In this document: in pieces, positions 27,096-35,023 of the stretch
How the letters are laid out: every line of letters starts with the position of its first letter
Numbering within the stretch: position 1 is the first letter of the stretch
NCBI GenBank assembly: GCA_903837605.1
Contig: CAILVF010000091.1
Location: 1 to 35,023 of the forward strand
Reading direction: 5' to 3'
DNA: 35,023 nucleotides
Origin: an uncultured Bacteroidales bacterium
Lineage (GTDB): Bacteria > Bacteroidota > Bacteroidia > Bacteroidales > FEN-979
Notes under the pieces: model-generated
What the model was told of the DNA's origin: nothing
Database searches by the model: none
Seen by the model: only the letters and a program-made list of their open reading frames with translations
Program-made: the position numbers and the translations under genes

Positions 27096-30000
27096 CAATG
27101 TGCAACAATCAGCTTTTTAACTTTTTTAATGACCTGGTCTGCAGTCTCAAGAAGAACCTGAACGGTATATTCACCCCTGATCAGCTTATCGGTATTCAGT
27201 AAATTAATATTCAATCCGCTGTTTACAGGCTTCTGAATGATCTGCTCGACCAGCTTCCCGTTCAGATCAAATACCTTCAAAGAAACATGTCCATCCCCCG
27301 GGGAGTTGAAGATCAAAGCTGTATAATTCCTGGCAGGATTCGGGTAAAGGCTGAACATATCCTCATCCTGGCTGCCCCGGTAGATCACCGAAGGGATATA
27401 TAATTTGATCCCGCTTAAAGGGGTCCCCGTGGGGTCACTGATTTCCAGGGGGATGTCACTTTTCTGAAGCTCTATCCTCTTCCCTTCGGAGAACTGCTGA
27501 GTTGTTTTTATTTTAATAAAAGCAAAAGGCTCGCCCGGGTATATATGCATGGGGTTCAATTCAGACCACACTATATAGAGTTTTGAGGATCTGACATTGG
27601 TGATGGCCTGTCCTGAAACAAAGTTCACTTCTTCGACCTGCATAAGATCCGGTGGAAAATCCAGCACCATGGAAACGGCGCCCACCGGCATCTCCATATC
27701 AAGATTAAGAGGAAGATACAGCTCTTCTTCACTTCCTGCCGAAATTGAAGTTTCACCTGATATTTCGACCGCATCGGCAGATTTTGCGCCTGTGGACGGG
27801 ATATTTGAACCGTTGACATCTCCCGTGCACAAAGCATAGAAGGTCAGTGACATCGGGCTGGTCCCCATGACTACCGAATCGCTGCCTGTGGTTTTCTCAA
27901 AAATCCAGTCCGGCCTGGCGAAAGCCGTATCAAGCACAGCAAACCTGCGTTTCACTTTTACAGCATCAGTGCCGTTAATGCTGCCTGAATTATTGACATC
28001 CGCCCCGGTCAAACGAATCGGAACTGTAAGCAATTCAATCCCGGCGAAATGTCTTTGGATTTTCAGGGCATCCGTACCGTTCACGCCCTGCCATACTTTG
28101 TGGGTTCTCCCGGTAACACGATATCTGCCGTCATATACTTTAGGAAATGAGAATGAGCCTCCGGTCGTAGTCCGCATTGAATCAATCCTTATCCCGTTCT
28201 GCTGCAGGCAGATCCAAACTGAATCCATGGGAGTGTTCACCGCGTTATTATACAGTACCGTTCCTGAGAGGATATGCGGATAGTGAACCGTGACATTTCC
28301 GTTTACCGACTGGTACAGTATATTCTGCATCAGGGCGTTGCCAAGGATGGCTCCCGAAAGGTTCAGGCTGGCCGAGGACTGTCCCTCACTCACTGAATTA
28401 ACGGCAAACCTGAGCCTTATTATGGCACCTGTATCCCCGGTGAACGGACTCTGGCTGATTGAATAAGCCAGCACACGTATCTTGTTGGAAGCCAGGGGCT
28501 GCACAGTAATCACATGGTTTTGTGAGCGCGAAGTAAGCTGGCCTGATGCGGGAATGTACTGCATGAACGAAGGGAATTCAAGATCGAACTGTACACCCAC
28601 AAAAGGCTCTATATTATTGACCTTCACGGGGACCCAGAGCGAATCAATATTTTTAGTACTCAGCGATGGAACGGTAAGGTAGTTAGGAGTATAGGCCGTG
28701 CCTGAAAGACTCACTTTGTATATGGGGCGGATGGGATCGTTCGTAAACATCTTCAGTTCTCCCGTATAGGAGCCTTTGACAGTCTGCTGGAATTTCAGCT
28801 GAAGGTCGGCATTCTGGTTGGGCAGGATGTTCAGTGGAAAGGCCGTCAACAGTGTAAATGCCGGATTAGTAAGCTGTATTGAAGAGATCTTTAAGGTATC
28901 GGTGCCGTTGTTATACACCCTGAGCGGCAGTTGTTTGAATGTCAAAACCGAAACATCTCCAAAAGCAAGGGAAGAGGCACTGGAAATATAGGGAGAAGCA
29001 ACAACGAGGGTGCCGTTATAGGAATCTGAAAGGCAATTCTGGCTGGTGGTATCGCCAATAACCACATTTGATAAGGTCAAAGGGTAGCTGCCCCCGGTGC
29101 CGTTGACATTGAATGTGAGAGTGACCACGGCCCCGTTAGCCCCGTTGAAAACCTGTCTTGTCGCGGAGTATGCCACCACCCTGAGTTTATTGCCCGGAAG
29201 GGTATTTGCGCTCACAACATGGTTTGTCTTACGGCTTAAGAGGCTGGCAGAGCCAGATACATATGCCATTGGGGATGGAAGCTGGAGGTCGAACTGGAAT
29301 CCTGTAAACGGGTCCATATTATTGATCGAATAGGTTAGACTGGCCTGCTTGCCCGAATAGGCGAACATGGTTCCCGTATGCAATTCATTTACTGCAAAAG
29401 CCCTTGCCGAAAGGATAATGCCCCAGCTCCCCTTATCAGGGTCATTCGAACTGATGGTCATAAGCTTGTTGTACTGCCCCCTGACAACGGAATTGAATTT
29501 GATTGTAAGCTGGTGATTCTGTCCCCCGGTTATTGTGAACGTCTGACTGCCTACGACTTCAAAATAAGGCGAAGTAAACGAGATAGCTGTAACGTTCAAT
29601 GGCAGGTTCCCGTTATTAAAAACTGTGAGGCTGCGGGTGGTGGATTGGCCCAGTGGTGTGCGGTCAAAGTCAATCGCTGTAACTGTAATATTGATATCCG
29701 GAGCCTGAATGACTACTGATCCGTTCAGAGAACCCGTAAGGATATTATGGCCGTTCGTATCACCAATTACAGGGGTTACAAGGGTAAGAGGGTAAGTCCC
29801 CGGGGTATTTCCCGATCTCAGCTGGAACCTTGCGATTGTCCCCGTATCACCCAAAAAGAGGGCATTATTCTGGGAATACCCTATGATCCTGAGAATATTA
29901 CCCGGAACTATTTCGGCCTGGATGGACTGGCTGGTGGTCCTCGATGCTTCCAGCACCGCCGAGTTCGGAAGATATGCAAAGCCCGCCGGGACAGGCACGT

Positions 30001-30181
30001 CAAGCTGGAATGCCGCGAAAGCATTTGCATTATCTATCCCTATCCTCACTGTGAATTGCTGGTTTGCCCCAACCGTATGCATGCTTAACTTCATCGTATT
30101 TGCAGCCGATAACTGTATTGACAGTTGCATGAAGAAAAAGGTTGCAAGCAGGATACCGGTGTTTTTACCAAATCGTTTCAT
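27095..30181 (-). CDS. Scaffoldin-like protein: four cohesins, two ASH/choice-of-anchor-D spacers, one dockerin, T9SS sorting domain (gene F)
   Basis: The product has 1028 residues with a signal peptide at 1-27 (LLATFFFMQLSIQLSAA). Cohesin 1 (28-152), cohesin 2 (265-395) and cohesin 3 (497-632) share the pattern FQ(L/F)D, then N-x-(L/I)-R-(I/V), then (G/A)YS and G-(T/A). They are separated by two ASH-like/choice-of-anchor-D domains (160-262 and 397-496; SLTVFNNGNLPLNVTAI, SSNDPDKG). Next come a CnaB-like domain (634-698), a dockerin (699-800; VNGTDALKIQRHF and ADVNNSGSINGTDAV), cohesin 4 (802-930) and a T9SS sorting domain (937-1028; SLYPNPARNYTA). Several cohesins plus one dockerin without an enzyme is the layout of a scaffoldin. 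In cellulosomes such proteins bind dockerin-bearing enzymes; here the binding partners are inferred. F starts 4 bases after G stops and is last in the H-G-F operon. Confidence 0.9.
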   Translation of the reverse strand: MKRFGKNTGILLATFFFMQLSIQLSAANTMKLSMHTVGANQQFTVRIGIDNANAFAAFQLDVPVPAGFAYLPNSAVLEASRTTSQSIQAEIVPGNILRIIGYSQNNALFLGDTGTIARFQLRSGNTPGTYPLTLVTPVIGDTNGHNILTGSLNGSVVIQAPDINITVTAIDFDRTPLGQSTTRSLTVFNNGNLPLNVTAISFTSPYFEVVGSQTFTITGGQNHQLTIKFNSVVRGQYNKLMTISSNDPDKGSWGIILSARAFAVNELHTGTMFAYSGKQASLTYSINNMDPFTGFQFDLQLPSPMAYVSGSASLLSRKTNHVVSANTLPGNKLRVVAYSATRQVFNGANGAVVTLTFNVNGTGGSYPLTLSNVVIGDTTSQNCLSDSYNGTLVVASPYISSASSLAFGDVSVLTFKQLPLRVYNNGTDTLKISSIQLTNPAFTLLTAFPLNILPNQNADLQLKFQQTVKGSYTGELKMFTNDPIRPIYKVSLSGTAYTPNYLTVPSLSTKNIDSLWVPVKVNNIEPFVGVQFDLEFPSFMQYIPASGQLTSRSQNHVITVQPLASNKIRVLAYSISQSPFTGDTGAIIRLRFAVNSVSEGQSSASLNLSGAILGNALMQNILYQSVNGNVTVHYPHILSGTVLYNNAVNTPMDSVWICLQQNGIRIDSMRTTTGGSFSFPKVYDGRYRVTGRTHKVWQGVNGTDALKIQRHFAGIELLTVPIRLTGADVNNSGSINGTDAVKVKRRFAVLDTAFARPDWIFEKTTGSDSVVMGTSPMSLTFYALCTGDVNGSNIPSTGAKSADAVEISGETSISAGSEEELYLPLNLDMEMPVGAVSMVLDFPPDLMQVEEVNFVSGQAITNVRSSKLYIVWSELNPMHIYPGEPFAFIKIKTTQQFSEGKRIELQKSDIPLEISDPTGTPLSGIKLYIPSVIYRGSQDEDMFSLYPNPARNYTALIFNSPGDGHVSLKVFDLNGKLVEQIIQKPVNSGLNINLLNTDKLIRGEYTVQVLLETADQVIKKVKKLIVAH

Positions 30182-30185
30182 ACTC

Positions 30186-30992
30186 TCAGTATTTAACTAT
30201 TTTAATGCGGACTACTTTGGAAGCGCTGTTTTTAGGGTTTGCTTCCAGCCCCAGGTAATAGATTGCGGATGTTTTGATCGCCGAACGTATCTTCGGAGGG
30301 AGGCTGATTATATGATTTCCTTCCTGAAATTCTCCAAGCCCTTCCCTGCAGATCTCCCTTCCCAGTCCGTCACAAAGACTTATGGTCATCCGCGAGGCAA
30401 ACTTTAAAGAAAATTCAATTCTTGAGTTTTCCTTTACCGGGTTCGGGTTTATGCTAAATTTCCTGATCAGGTCCTGGTTATCGCTGACTCCAAGGGGGAA
30501 GACCGAAAGAGGACCGTTTTTGATCCCTGTAAGGATATTGGTTGAAAGGCTGTCGCCTATGATCGCATTCGACAAGGTGAGAGGGAACACACCCCTGATG
30601 TTCCCTATGGCCAGTTTCAGCGAAAGCACTTTGCCTGTTGTTCCCAGGAAAGCAGAATTATCGGGCGAATAAGCCAGCACCCTCACTATATTATTCCCGA
30701 CCAGGTTCCCGATTGCCATATGGTTTGTACTGCGGTTGCTCAATTGAAGCGAATACCCTATGAACGCAGCGTTATCAGGCATCAGCAGGTCGAACTGGAA
30801 AGAGATGAACTGCTTTGAATTATCAATTTCAATTGAAACAGTCACTGTGTCGTTTGGCCGGCAGGCCGAGCTGTCGGAGATGAGGATGTTCTGGGCAGAC
30901 GTCTTTAACGGGAGCATAGCTGTCATTAATAGAAGCAACGTGCAGAAGGCAGTCCTCATGTTCATTCTGTTATTATGGTCCTGGTTTGTCAT
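30186..30992 (-). CDS. Single-cohesin T9SS surface protein (gene G)
   Basis: The product has 268 residues. The first ATG (30992) overlaps the end of gene H as ATGA, which favours translational coupling. The signal peptide itself looks to begin at the internal ATG at 30959 (MRTAFCTLLLLMTAMLPLKTSAQ region), so that start is also possible. One cohesin-like domain fills about 35-168 (FISFQFDLLMPDNAAF, NIVRVLAYSPDNSAFLG, FPLTLSNAIIGD). It is the same subfamily as cohesins 1-3 of gene F. A T9SS type A sorting domain ends the protein (about 180-268; INPNPVKENSRIEF, ending IKIVKY). A lone cohesin on a surface-anchoring domain resembles a minimal anchoring protein for a dockerin-bearing partner such as the neighbouring H or F. 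That role is inferred. Confidence 0.88.
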   Translation of the reverse strand: MTNQDHNNRMNMRTAFCTLLLLMTAMLPLKTSAQNILISDSSACRPNDTVTVSIEIDNSKQFISFQFDLLMPDNAAFIGYSLQLSNRSTNHMAIGNLVGNNIVRVLAYSPDNSAFLGTTGKVLSLKLAIGNIRGVFPLTLSNAIIGDSLSTNILTGIKNGPLSVFPLGVSDNQDLIRKFSINPNPVKENSRIEFSLKFASRMTISLCDGLGREICREGLGEFQEGNHIISLPPKIRSAIKTSAIYYLGLEANPKNSASKVVRIKIVKY

Positions 30993-33900
30993 TTCACATA
31001 GATCAATTTAATTTCCTTGCGGAAGGCATTTCCCGATTTGGCCTGGCCTTCAAGTTTGCAGAAGTAAATCCCTGATGGAAGTGCTCTGTTGCTCTGGCTC
31101 GTTCCATTCCAGTCCACCCAATGAAGGCCTTCTTTCAGGTCCTTATCCAGGATCACATTCACCAGTTTACCCTGGCTGTTGAATATTTCAATTTTCACTT
31201 TAGAGTCTTCCGGCAGGCGGAAATTAATGGTCACATTCTGGGTAAAGGGATTCGGATAGGCCTGGAGATAGAGTTCTTCGGCACGCTGTGCTGGGGATTC
31301 GTCCTTCAGCACAGGGACCTTATTCCCATCGTTATCCCCGGCTAATATTCTGCCCCATTCGGGTTGTGATTTTTGCCCATCCATTCTAATTAGCCGGATA
31401 GTCCCTTCAGGGATAGTTTTATTATCAGATGTATAGATGATCCCCAGAAGTTTGCCTTTCACAATGCCATAGGCAAGTTCGTATCCCTTTGGAGGATTGG
31501 AAAGCCTGATATTTTCAAGACCTTCCCCCGCCAGTTCAAACTGCATCGAAGATATTTGTCCGTCGTTTTGAAGAATTATTTGGTCATCTTCAAGTTTTAT
31601 ATGCGCAGCCATTGGGTTTGTCCCGACAGTGGTTGAAATTGATTTCTTTTTCCCGGTAATGATGTTCACCACTCCTATCACATCGAGGATATCGATCGTA
31701 TTATCATTATTCACATCCGCAGCATCGAAGAGGAAGGGTTGAGGGTTTTGGTTAAGCATATAGGCGATAATAGCAGTAACGTCAAGCACATTTACATTTC
31801 CGTCCCCATTTGCATCACCTGAAGGAGCTGTATATGGAATCGCATTGACAAGGTTCGATGAATCGCTTTCGCGGAAATCTGTGTTGACGATCTTATAATA
31901 ATACCAGTAATGCTGCCCTGGCGTCACATTAAAATCGGTATACGTGGTATCGGTGATCAGGGTGGTGTTGACCATTACAGGTTTTGAATAAGTTGTATCG
32001 GTCAGATTCTTGAACCGGTACATATTAAATCCAAGCAGGTCGGAGATCCCGGTATTGTTCCATTCCAGGTAAACTTTTCCGATCCCCGGCAAGGCCATGA
32101 AGTCGGTGGAGGCAGAGCCGGCGGCCTGTATCACAAATTCGAATCTCTGGTCTTCAAAAGGGATCTCCCATCCGTCCATATCCCTGGCCCCTGAAACCCT
32201 CAGGCGGTTAATTCCATCGCCGGTGTACAATTGAATGGTTTTAAACCATGTATAAACCTGGTGGTCTGATGACCAATGGCCCGAATCAGCAGCAGTCTGA
32301 GTATACGGGGACCTCAGTCCGAATGAAACAAATGGCGTAAAGGCAGGATCCATGGGCCTGTTAAAATACACATCGAATTTTTGAGTCCCGACCCCAAGAG
32401 GTTCAGGGGTTTCGTCCTGTGCATCTTTCCCGTTGACCAGGATTTTCCATACGATACCATGTACCTGGTTTGAAGGCCTGTTCATTTTGTTCGAGAAATC
32501 AAACCATGAACCCGTTCCGCTTTCTTCAAAATCATAGTTGTTCCTGTTTATTTTAACCAGGTTAGCGGTACCGTAATAGTTTGAATCCAGTGTAAGCATT
32601 TCGAAATTCCTGTTCGACGACAAATTATATTCATGCTGCAGATAGGTATTCATATTTGAGAAAATATTGTTATTCTTAAAAACGAAATCGCCAGGCATGA
32701 GTGTGTAAATTCCGGCATCGGCATCGGTCCATCCGGGGTTGACGTTATTTACCAGGTTATTTTTTATGAATTCCCCGCCAAAAATTCTGAGGGGTGCGAA
32801 AATTGAGTTGCAGAAATTCGAATTTGCAATTTGCAAGGAATCACCCTTTAACAAATTGAAACTTCGGGAAGGTCCGCAGTAATTAAATATGCAATTATTG
32901 ATTAAAACTTTTTTGGTAGGATATCCGCTGATAATGTATTCATTAATGTTTGCTCCGGCATTTCTGAATTCGGTATACCTTGCTTTTATCACCCCTGTAT
33001 TTTCCATTTGTATGCCTGCCCAATTCAATCCATTCCCGCTGCCTGTGAGGTGAATTAAACTATCGGATTTCCCAAGTGCATACAAATTCCCGGAAATGAC
33101 AATTTTTTTATCAAAAGCAATTTTCAGGGTGGTTCCCGGCAAAATGGTAAGGGTCACATTTAAAGGGATCCCTAAATTCCCTGTTACCAGGTATTGTTTA
33201 TCGGGATACAGGGTTAAATCGGTTGCAATGATCCCGCTTAAGTCCACACCGTTTTCAACATTAAAAATAATATTCTGGAATACGCTGTCAGCAGAGTTCT
33301 TGCACCAGGTATATGCCTGGAAAACTATCGCCCTCTCATTAACAAGATCAGGTTTGAAATGAATTTTCAGCGGAACCCATTGGTTAGTCAGTGTGGCATA
33401 GGCGCTCATAGTGCCAACATATGCTTTTGGTGTGAGGATTTGCGCCGTGGCAGTATCCTCAAACTCTCCAAAGCGGATACCAACCCGAACGCTATCGGCC
33501 TGTCCGCCGGTATTTCTCAATTTAAACCATAGTTGTATCGTTTCACCTGCATCAACCCGGCTATCCCTGTCGTCGGTCAAAAGAGTATCCACGATTGTGT
33601 TAGAAACAAAATTTAATTGAGGGACAGGAATGCAATGGATGGCTGCCTTTATATTGAAACAATTGCCCGTTGTCTGGATCAGTTTACTCCACATCATCTC
33701 CTGCGATTGATCGGGAAACAGCGATCTGAACATAGCCACTGCCCCTGAAAGCACAGGCGCTGCCATTGAAGTGCCCTGGTATACCCTGTAATTCCCATAC
33801 GGGACAGTGCTCAGGATATTCGAACCCGGAGATCTCATTTCATAATTATATAATTCTGAATAACCACTATAAACCGGGCCATCGCAATCGGTGTTTGAAA

Positions 33901-35023
33901 ATGATGTCAGATACGGATAACAAACCGTAGGGTCAGGATTTGGTGCAGCCTGGGTTGCCATTGTTCCCAGAACATAACTTAATGCAGCCGGAAAAAACGG
34001 GACACAGAATTCTCCAGGTCCCAGGCATTTTTTATCATTCCCTGCTGCAGCAACCAAAACACAGCTGGAGTATGCATTAGCCAATGCAGCTTCCATGGTC
34101 AGGGAGCGTGTATAAGTTCCAAAACTCATGTTAAGTACAGTGGCACCTTTGGCTTTGGCATAATTAATTCCGACGGAAATGGTTGCCACATCTCCCCTGC
34201 CCGAGCTTTGGAATACTTTAAGTGGCATTATCCTTGCTTTCTTGCTAACTCCTGCGATCCCGATCCCATTGTTCTGTTCGGCTGCCGCAATTCCCGCAAC
34301 ATGGTTTCCATGGGAGTTGTCATCCGCAGGGTTATTATCATTATTGATCCAGTCCCAGCCCCTAACATCATCGATGTAACCATCACCATCATCATCAATC
34401 CCGTTATCGGGAATTTCTCCCGGATTGATCCAAATTTTATTTTGAAGGTCAGGATGCAGCCAGTCAATGCCGGTGTCAAGTATCCCAATAACCTGGGTGG
34501 AATCGTTGGTAATTGTGTCCCATACTTCATTTGCATGGACCGCCGGGATATACCATTGCTGGGAGTAGAGGGGGTCGTTGGGAGTGGTCGACGACTTTTC
34601 GTTTTTCAGATCTTCCTCTGTCAGAACCGGGGATATGGCCTTATCATCCGTAATTGACAGAATATAGTTGGGTTCTGCATAGAGCACATTCGGATCCATC
34701 TTAAGTTCTTCAATCGCATCGAAGATCCCTGATTCATTTCCAATCTTCAGTTTGTAAATATTATGCAGACTGGGCTGTTCGAATTCCTGTCCGTTAAATC
34801 CCCTAAGCATCACTGTTGATTTCAGCTTTTGTTCCTTTGGAAATAATCGCTCACTTTGACTGACTTTGTATTTCCGGAATATCAGGTCGACTGAAGCAAG
34901 GCCCGTTTGGGCGATGCCGGCCGACTTCATGTTTGAAACAGCAACTTCATCCTTATACCTTATAAGAATTTCCCCCGTGACAAATTCAAACTGTTGTGTT
35001 CTTGAATCCAAGCGAACCACAGA
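30989..35023 (-). CDS. Subtilisin-like (S8) serine protease with dockerin and T9SS sorting domain (gene H), 5' end outside window
   Basis: The frame is open to the right edge. A GTG at 35020 is possible but gives no signal peptide, so the true start probably lies beyond the window; residues are numbered from that GTG. An I9-like propeptide fills 10-120 (FVTGEILIRYKDEV; VLYAEPNY). The S8 catalytic domain has D182 (LDTGIDW), H237 (SHGNHVAG), N328 (AAAGND) and S418 (GTSMAAPVLSG), so it should be active. An acidic insert at 205-235 (DDDGDGYIDD) probably binds calcium. An Ig-like region (470-590), a short beta-helix (595-815), an SbsA-Ig-like region (850-965) and Fn3 (970-1062) follow. A canonical dockerin lies at 1068-1122 (GDANGDGNVNVLDV, ADVNNDNTIDILDV), then a degenerate cohesin-like stretch (1138-1230) and the sorting domain (1253-1343; YPNPFTQN). 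It is the first visible gene of the H-G-F operon. Confidence 0.92.
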   Translation of the reverse strand, partial: SVVRLDSRTQQFEFVTGEILIRYKDEVAVSNMKSAGIAQTGLASVDLIFRKYKVSQSERLFPKEQKLKSTVMLRGFNGQEFEQPSLHNIYKLKIGNESGIFDAIEELKMDPNVLYAEPNYILSITDDKAISPVLTEEDLKNEKSSTTPNDPLYSQQWYIPAVHANEVWDTITNDSTQVIGILDTGIDWLHPDLQNKIWINPGEIPDNGIDDDGDGYIDDVRGWDWINNDNNPADDNSHGNHVAGIAAAEQNNGIGIAGVSKKARIMPLKVFQSSGRGDVATISVGINYAKAKGATVLNMSFGTYTRSLTMEAALANAYSSCVLVAAAGNDKKCLGPGEFCVPFFPAALSYVLGTMATQAAPNPDPTVCYPYLTSFSNTDCDGPVYSGYSELYNYEMRSPGSNILSTVPYGNYRVYQGTSMAAPVLSGAVAMFRSLFPDQSQEMMWSKLIQTTGNCFNIKAAIHCIPVPQLNFVSNTIVDTLLTDDRDSRVDAGETIQLWFKLRNTGGQADSVRVGIRFGEFEDTATAQILTPKAYVGTMSAYATLTNQWVPLKIHFKPDLVNERAIVFQAYTWCKNSADSVFQNIIFNVENGVDLSGIIATDLTLYPDKQYLVTGNLGIPLNVTLTILPGTTLKIAFDKKIVISGNLYALGKSDSLIHLTGSGNGLNWAGIQMENTGVIKARYTEFRNAGANINEYIISGYPTKKVLINNCIFNYCGPSRSFNLLKGDSLQIANSNFCNSIFAPLRIFGGEFIKNNLVNNVNPGWTDADAGIYTLMPGDFVFKNNNIFSNMNTYLQHEYNLSSNRNFEMLTLDSNYYGTANLVKINRNNYDFEESGTGSWFDFSNKMNRPSNQVHGIVWKILVNGKDAQDETPEPLGVGTQKFDVYFNRPMDPAFTPFVSFGLRSPYTQTAADSGHWSSDHQVYTWFKTIQLYTGDGINRLRVSGARDMDGWEIPFEDQRFEFVIQAAGSASTDFMALPGIGKVYLEWNNTGISDLLGFNMYRFKNLTDTTYSKPVMVNTTLITDTTYTDFNVTPGQHYWYYYKIVNTDFRESDSSNLVNAIPYTAPSGDANGDGNVNVLDVTAIIAYMLNQNPQPFLFDAADVNNDNTIDILDVIGVVNIITGKKKSISTTVGTNPMAAHIKLEDDQIILQNDGQISSMQFELAGEGLENIRLSNPPKGYELAYGIVKGKLLGIIYTSDNKTIPEGTIRLIRMDGQKSQPEWGRILAGDNDGNKVPVLKDESPAQRAEELYLQAYPNPFTQNVTINFRLPEDSKVKIEIFNSQGKLVNVILDKDLKEGLHWVDWNGTSQSNRALPSGIYFCKLEGQAKSGNAFRKEIKLIYVK

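Noticed and set aside
322..34657. Many plus-strand open frames of 60-250 codons
   Set aside because: They lie opposite the long minus-strand genes, have no recognisable domains or signal peptides, and show odd composition (Cys, Arg and Ser rich). They are antisense shadows of the real coding frames.
35018..35020. GTG as true start of gene H
   Set aside because: The frame stays open to the window edge and the sequence from this GTG lacks the signal peptide expected of a T9SS cargo, so the gene is treated as cut at its 5' end.

Overview
The window looks like chromosomal DNA of a Bacteroidota bacterium. Every gene lies on the minus strand. The six whose 3' ends are visible (and, by homology of its cassette, probably the one cut at base 1) encode proteins ending in a type IX secretion system (T9SS) type A sorting domain, with the usual short basic tail such as KLVKRK. 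Candidate promoters resemble the Bacteroidota -7 box TAnnTTTG. No rRNA, tRNA, transposase, integrase, CRISPR array or housekeeping gene was recognised. No gap between genes exceeds about 250 bases.

The eight genes are described here in transcription order, from the right end to the left. H (30989-35023, 5' end cut) is a subtilisin-like protease with a canonical dockerin. It overlaps G (30186-30992), a small single-cohesin surface protein. Four bases later comes F (27095-30181), a scaffoldin-like protein with four cohesin-like modules and one dockerin. H-G-F reads as one operon closed by a hairpin. E (20495-26917) is a papain-family protease fused to a lectin-like domain, a probable propeller, PKD and Fn3 modules, and an Omp28/thioredoxin-like domain that has lost both active-site cysteines. 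D (13902-20285) and C (9178-13785) are huge surface proteins, with a BNR/sortilin-like propeller and an unassigned propeller-like domain. B (3509-8932) is a giant parallel beta-helix protein. Eight bases after it comes A (1-3500, 3' end cut), a second scaffoldin-like protein with cohesins alternating with Ig-like modules.

The unifying feature is a C-terminal cassette: cohesin, CnaB-like beta-sandwich, dockerin, second cohesin, T9SS sorting domain. It is nearly identical at protein level in C, D and E and recurs in variant form in A and F. B and H carry dockerins of two other sequence classes. The locus therefore encodes a cell-surface set of proteases, propellers and scaffold proteins that could assemble through cohesin-dockerin contacts. 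It would be a possible non-cellulosomal, protease-bearing complex delivered by T9SS. That assembly is inference; the modules themselves are read from sequence.

Three details stand out. The main dockerin class seems to have a split or permuted calcium loop. E carries a redox-dead thioredoxin-like domain. A 25-base element upstream of B and D sits at identical spacing from a -7-like box in both.
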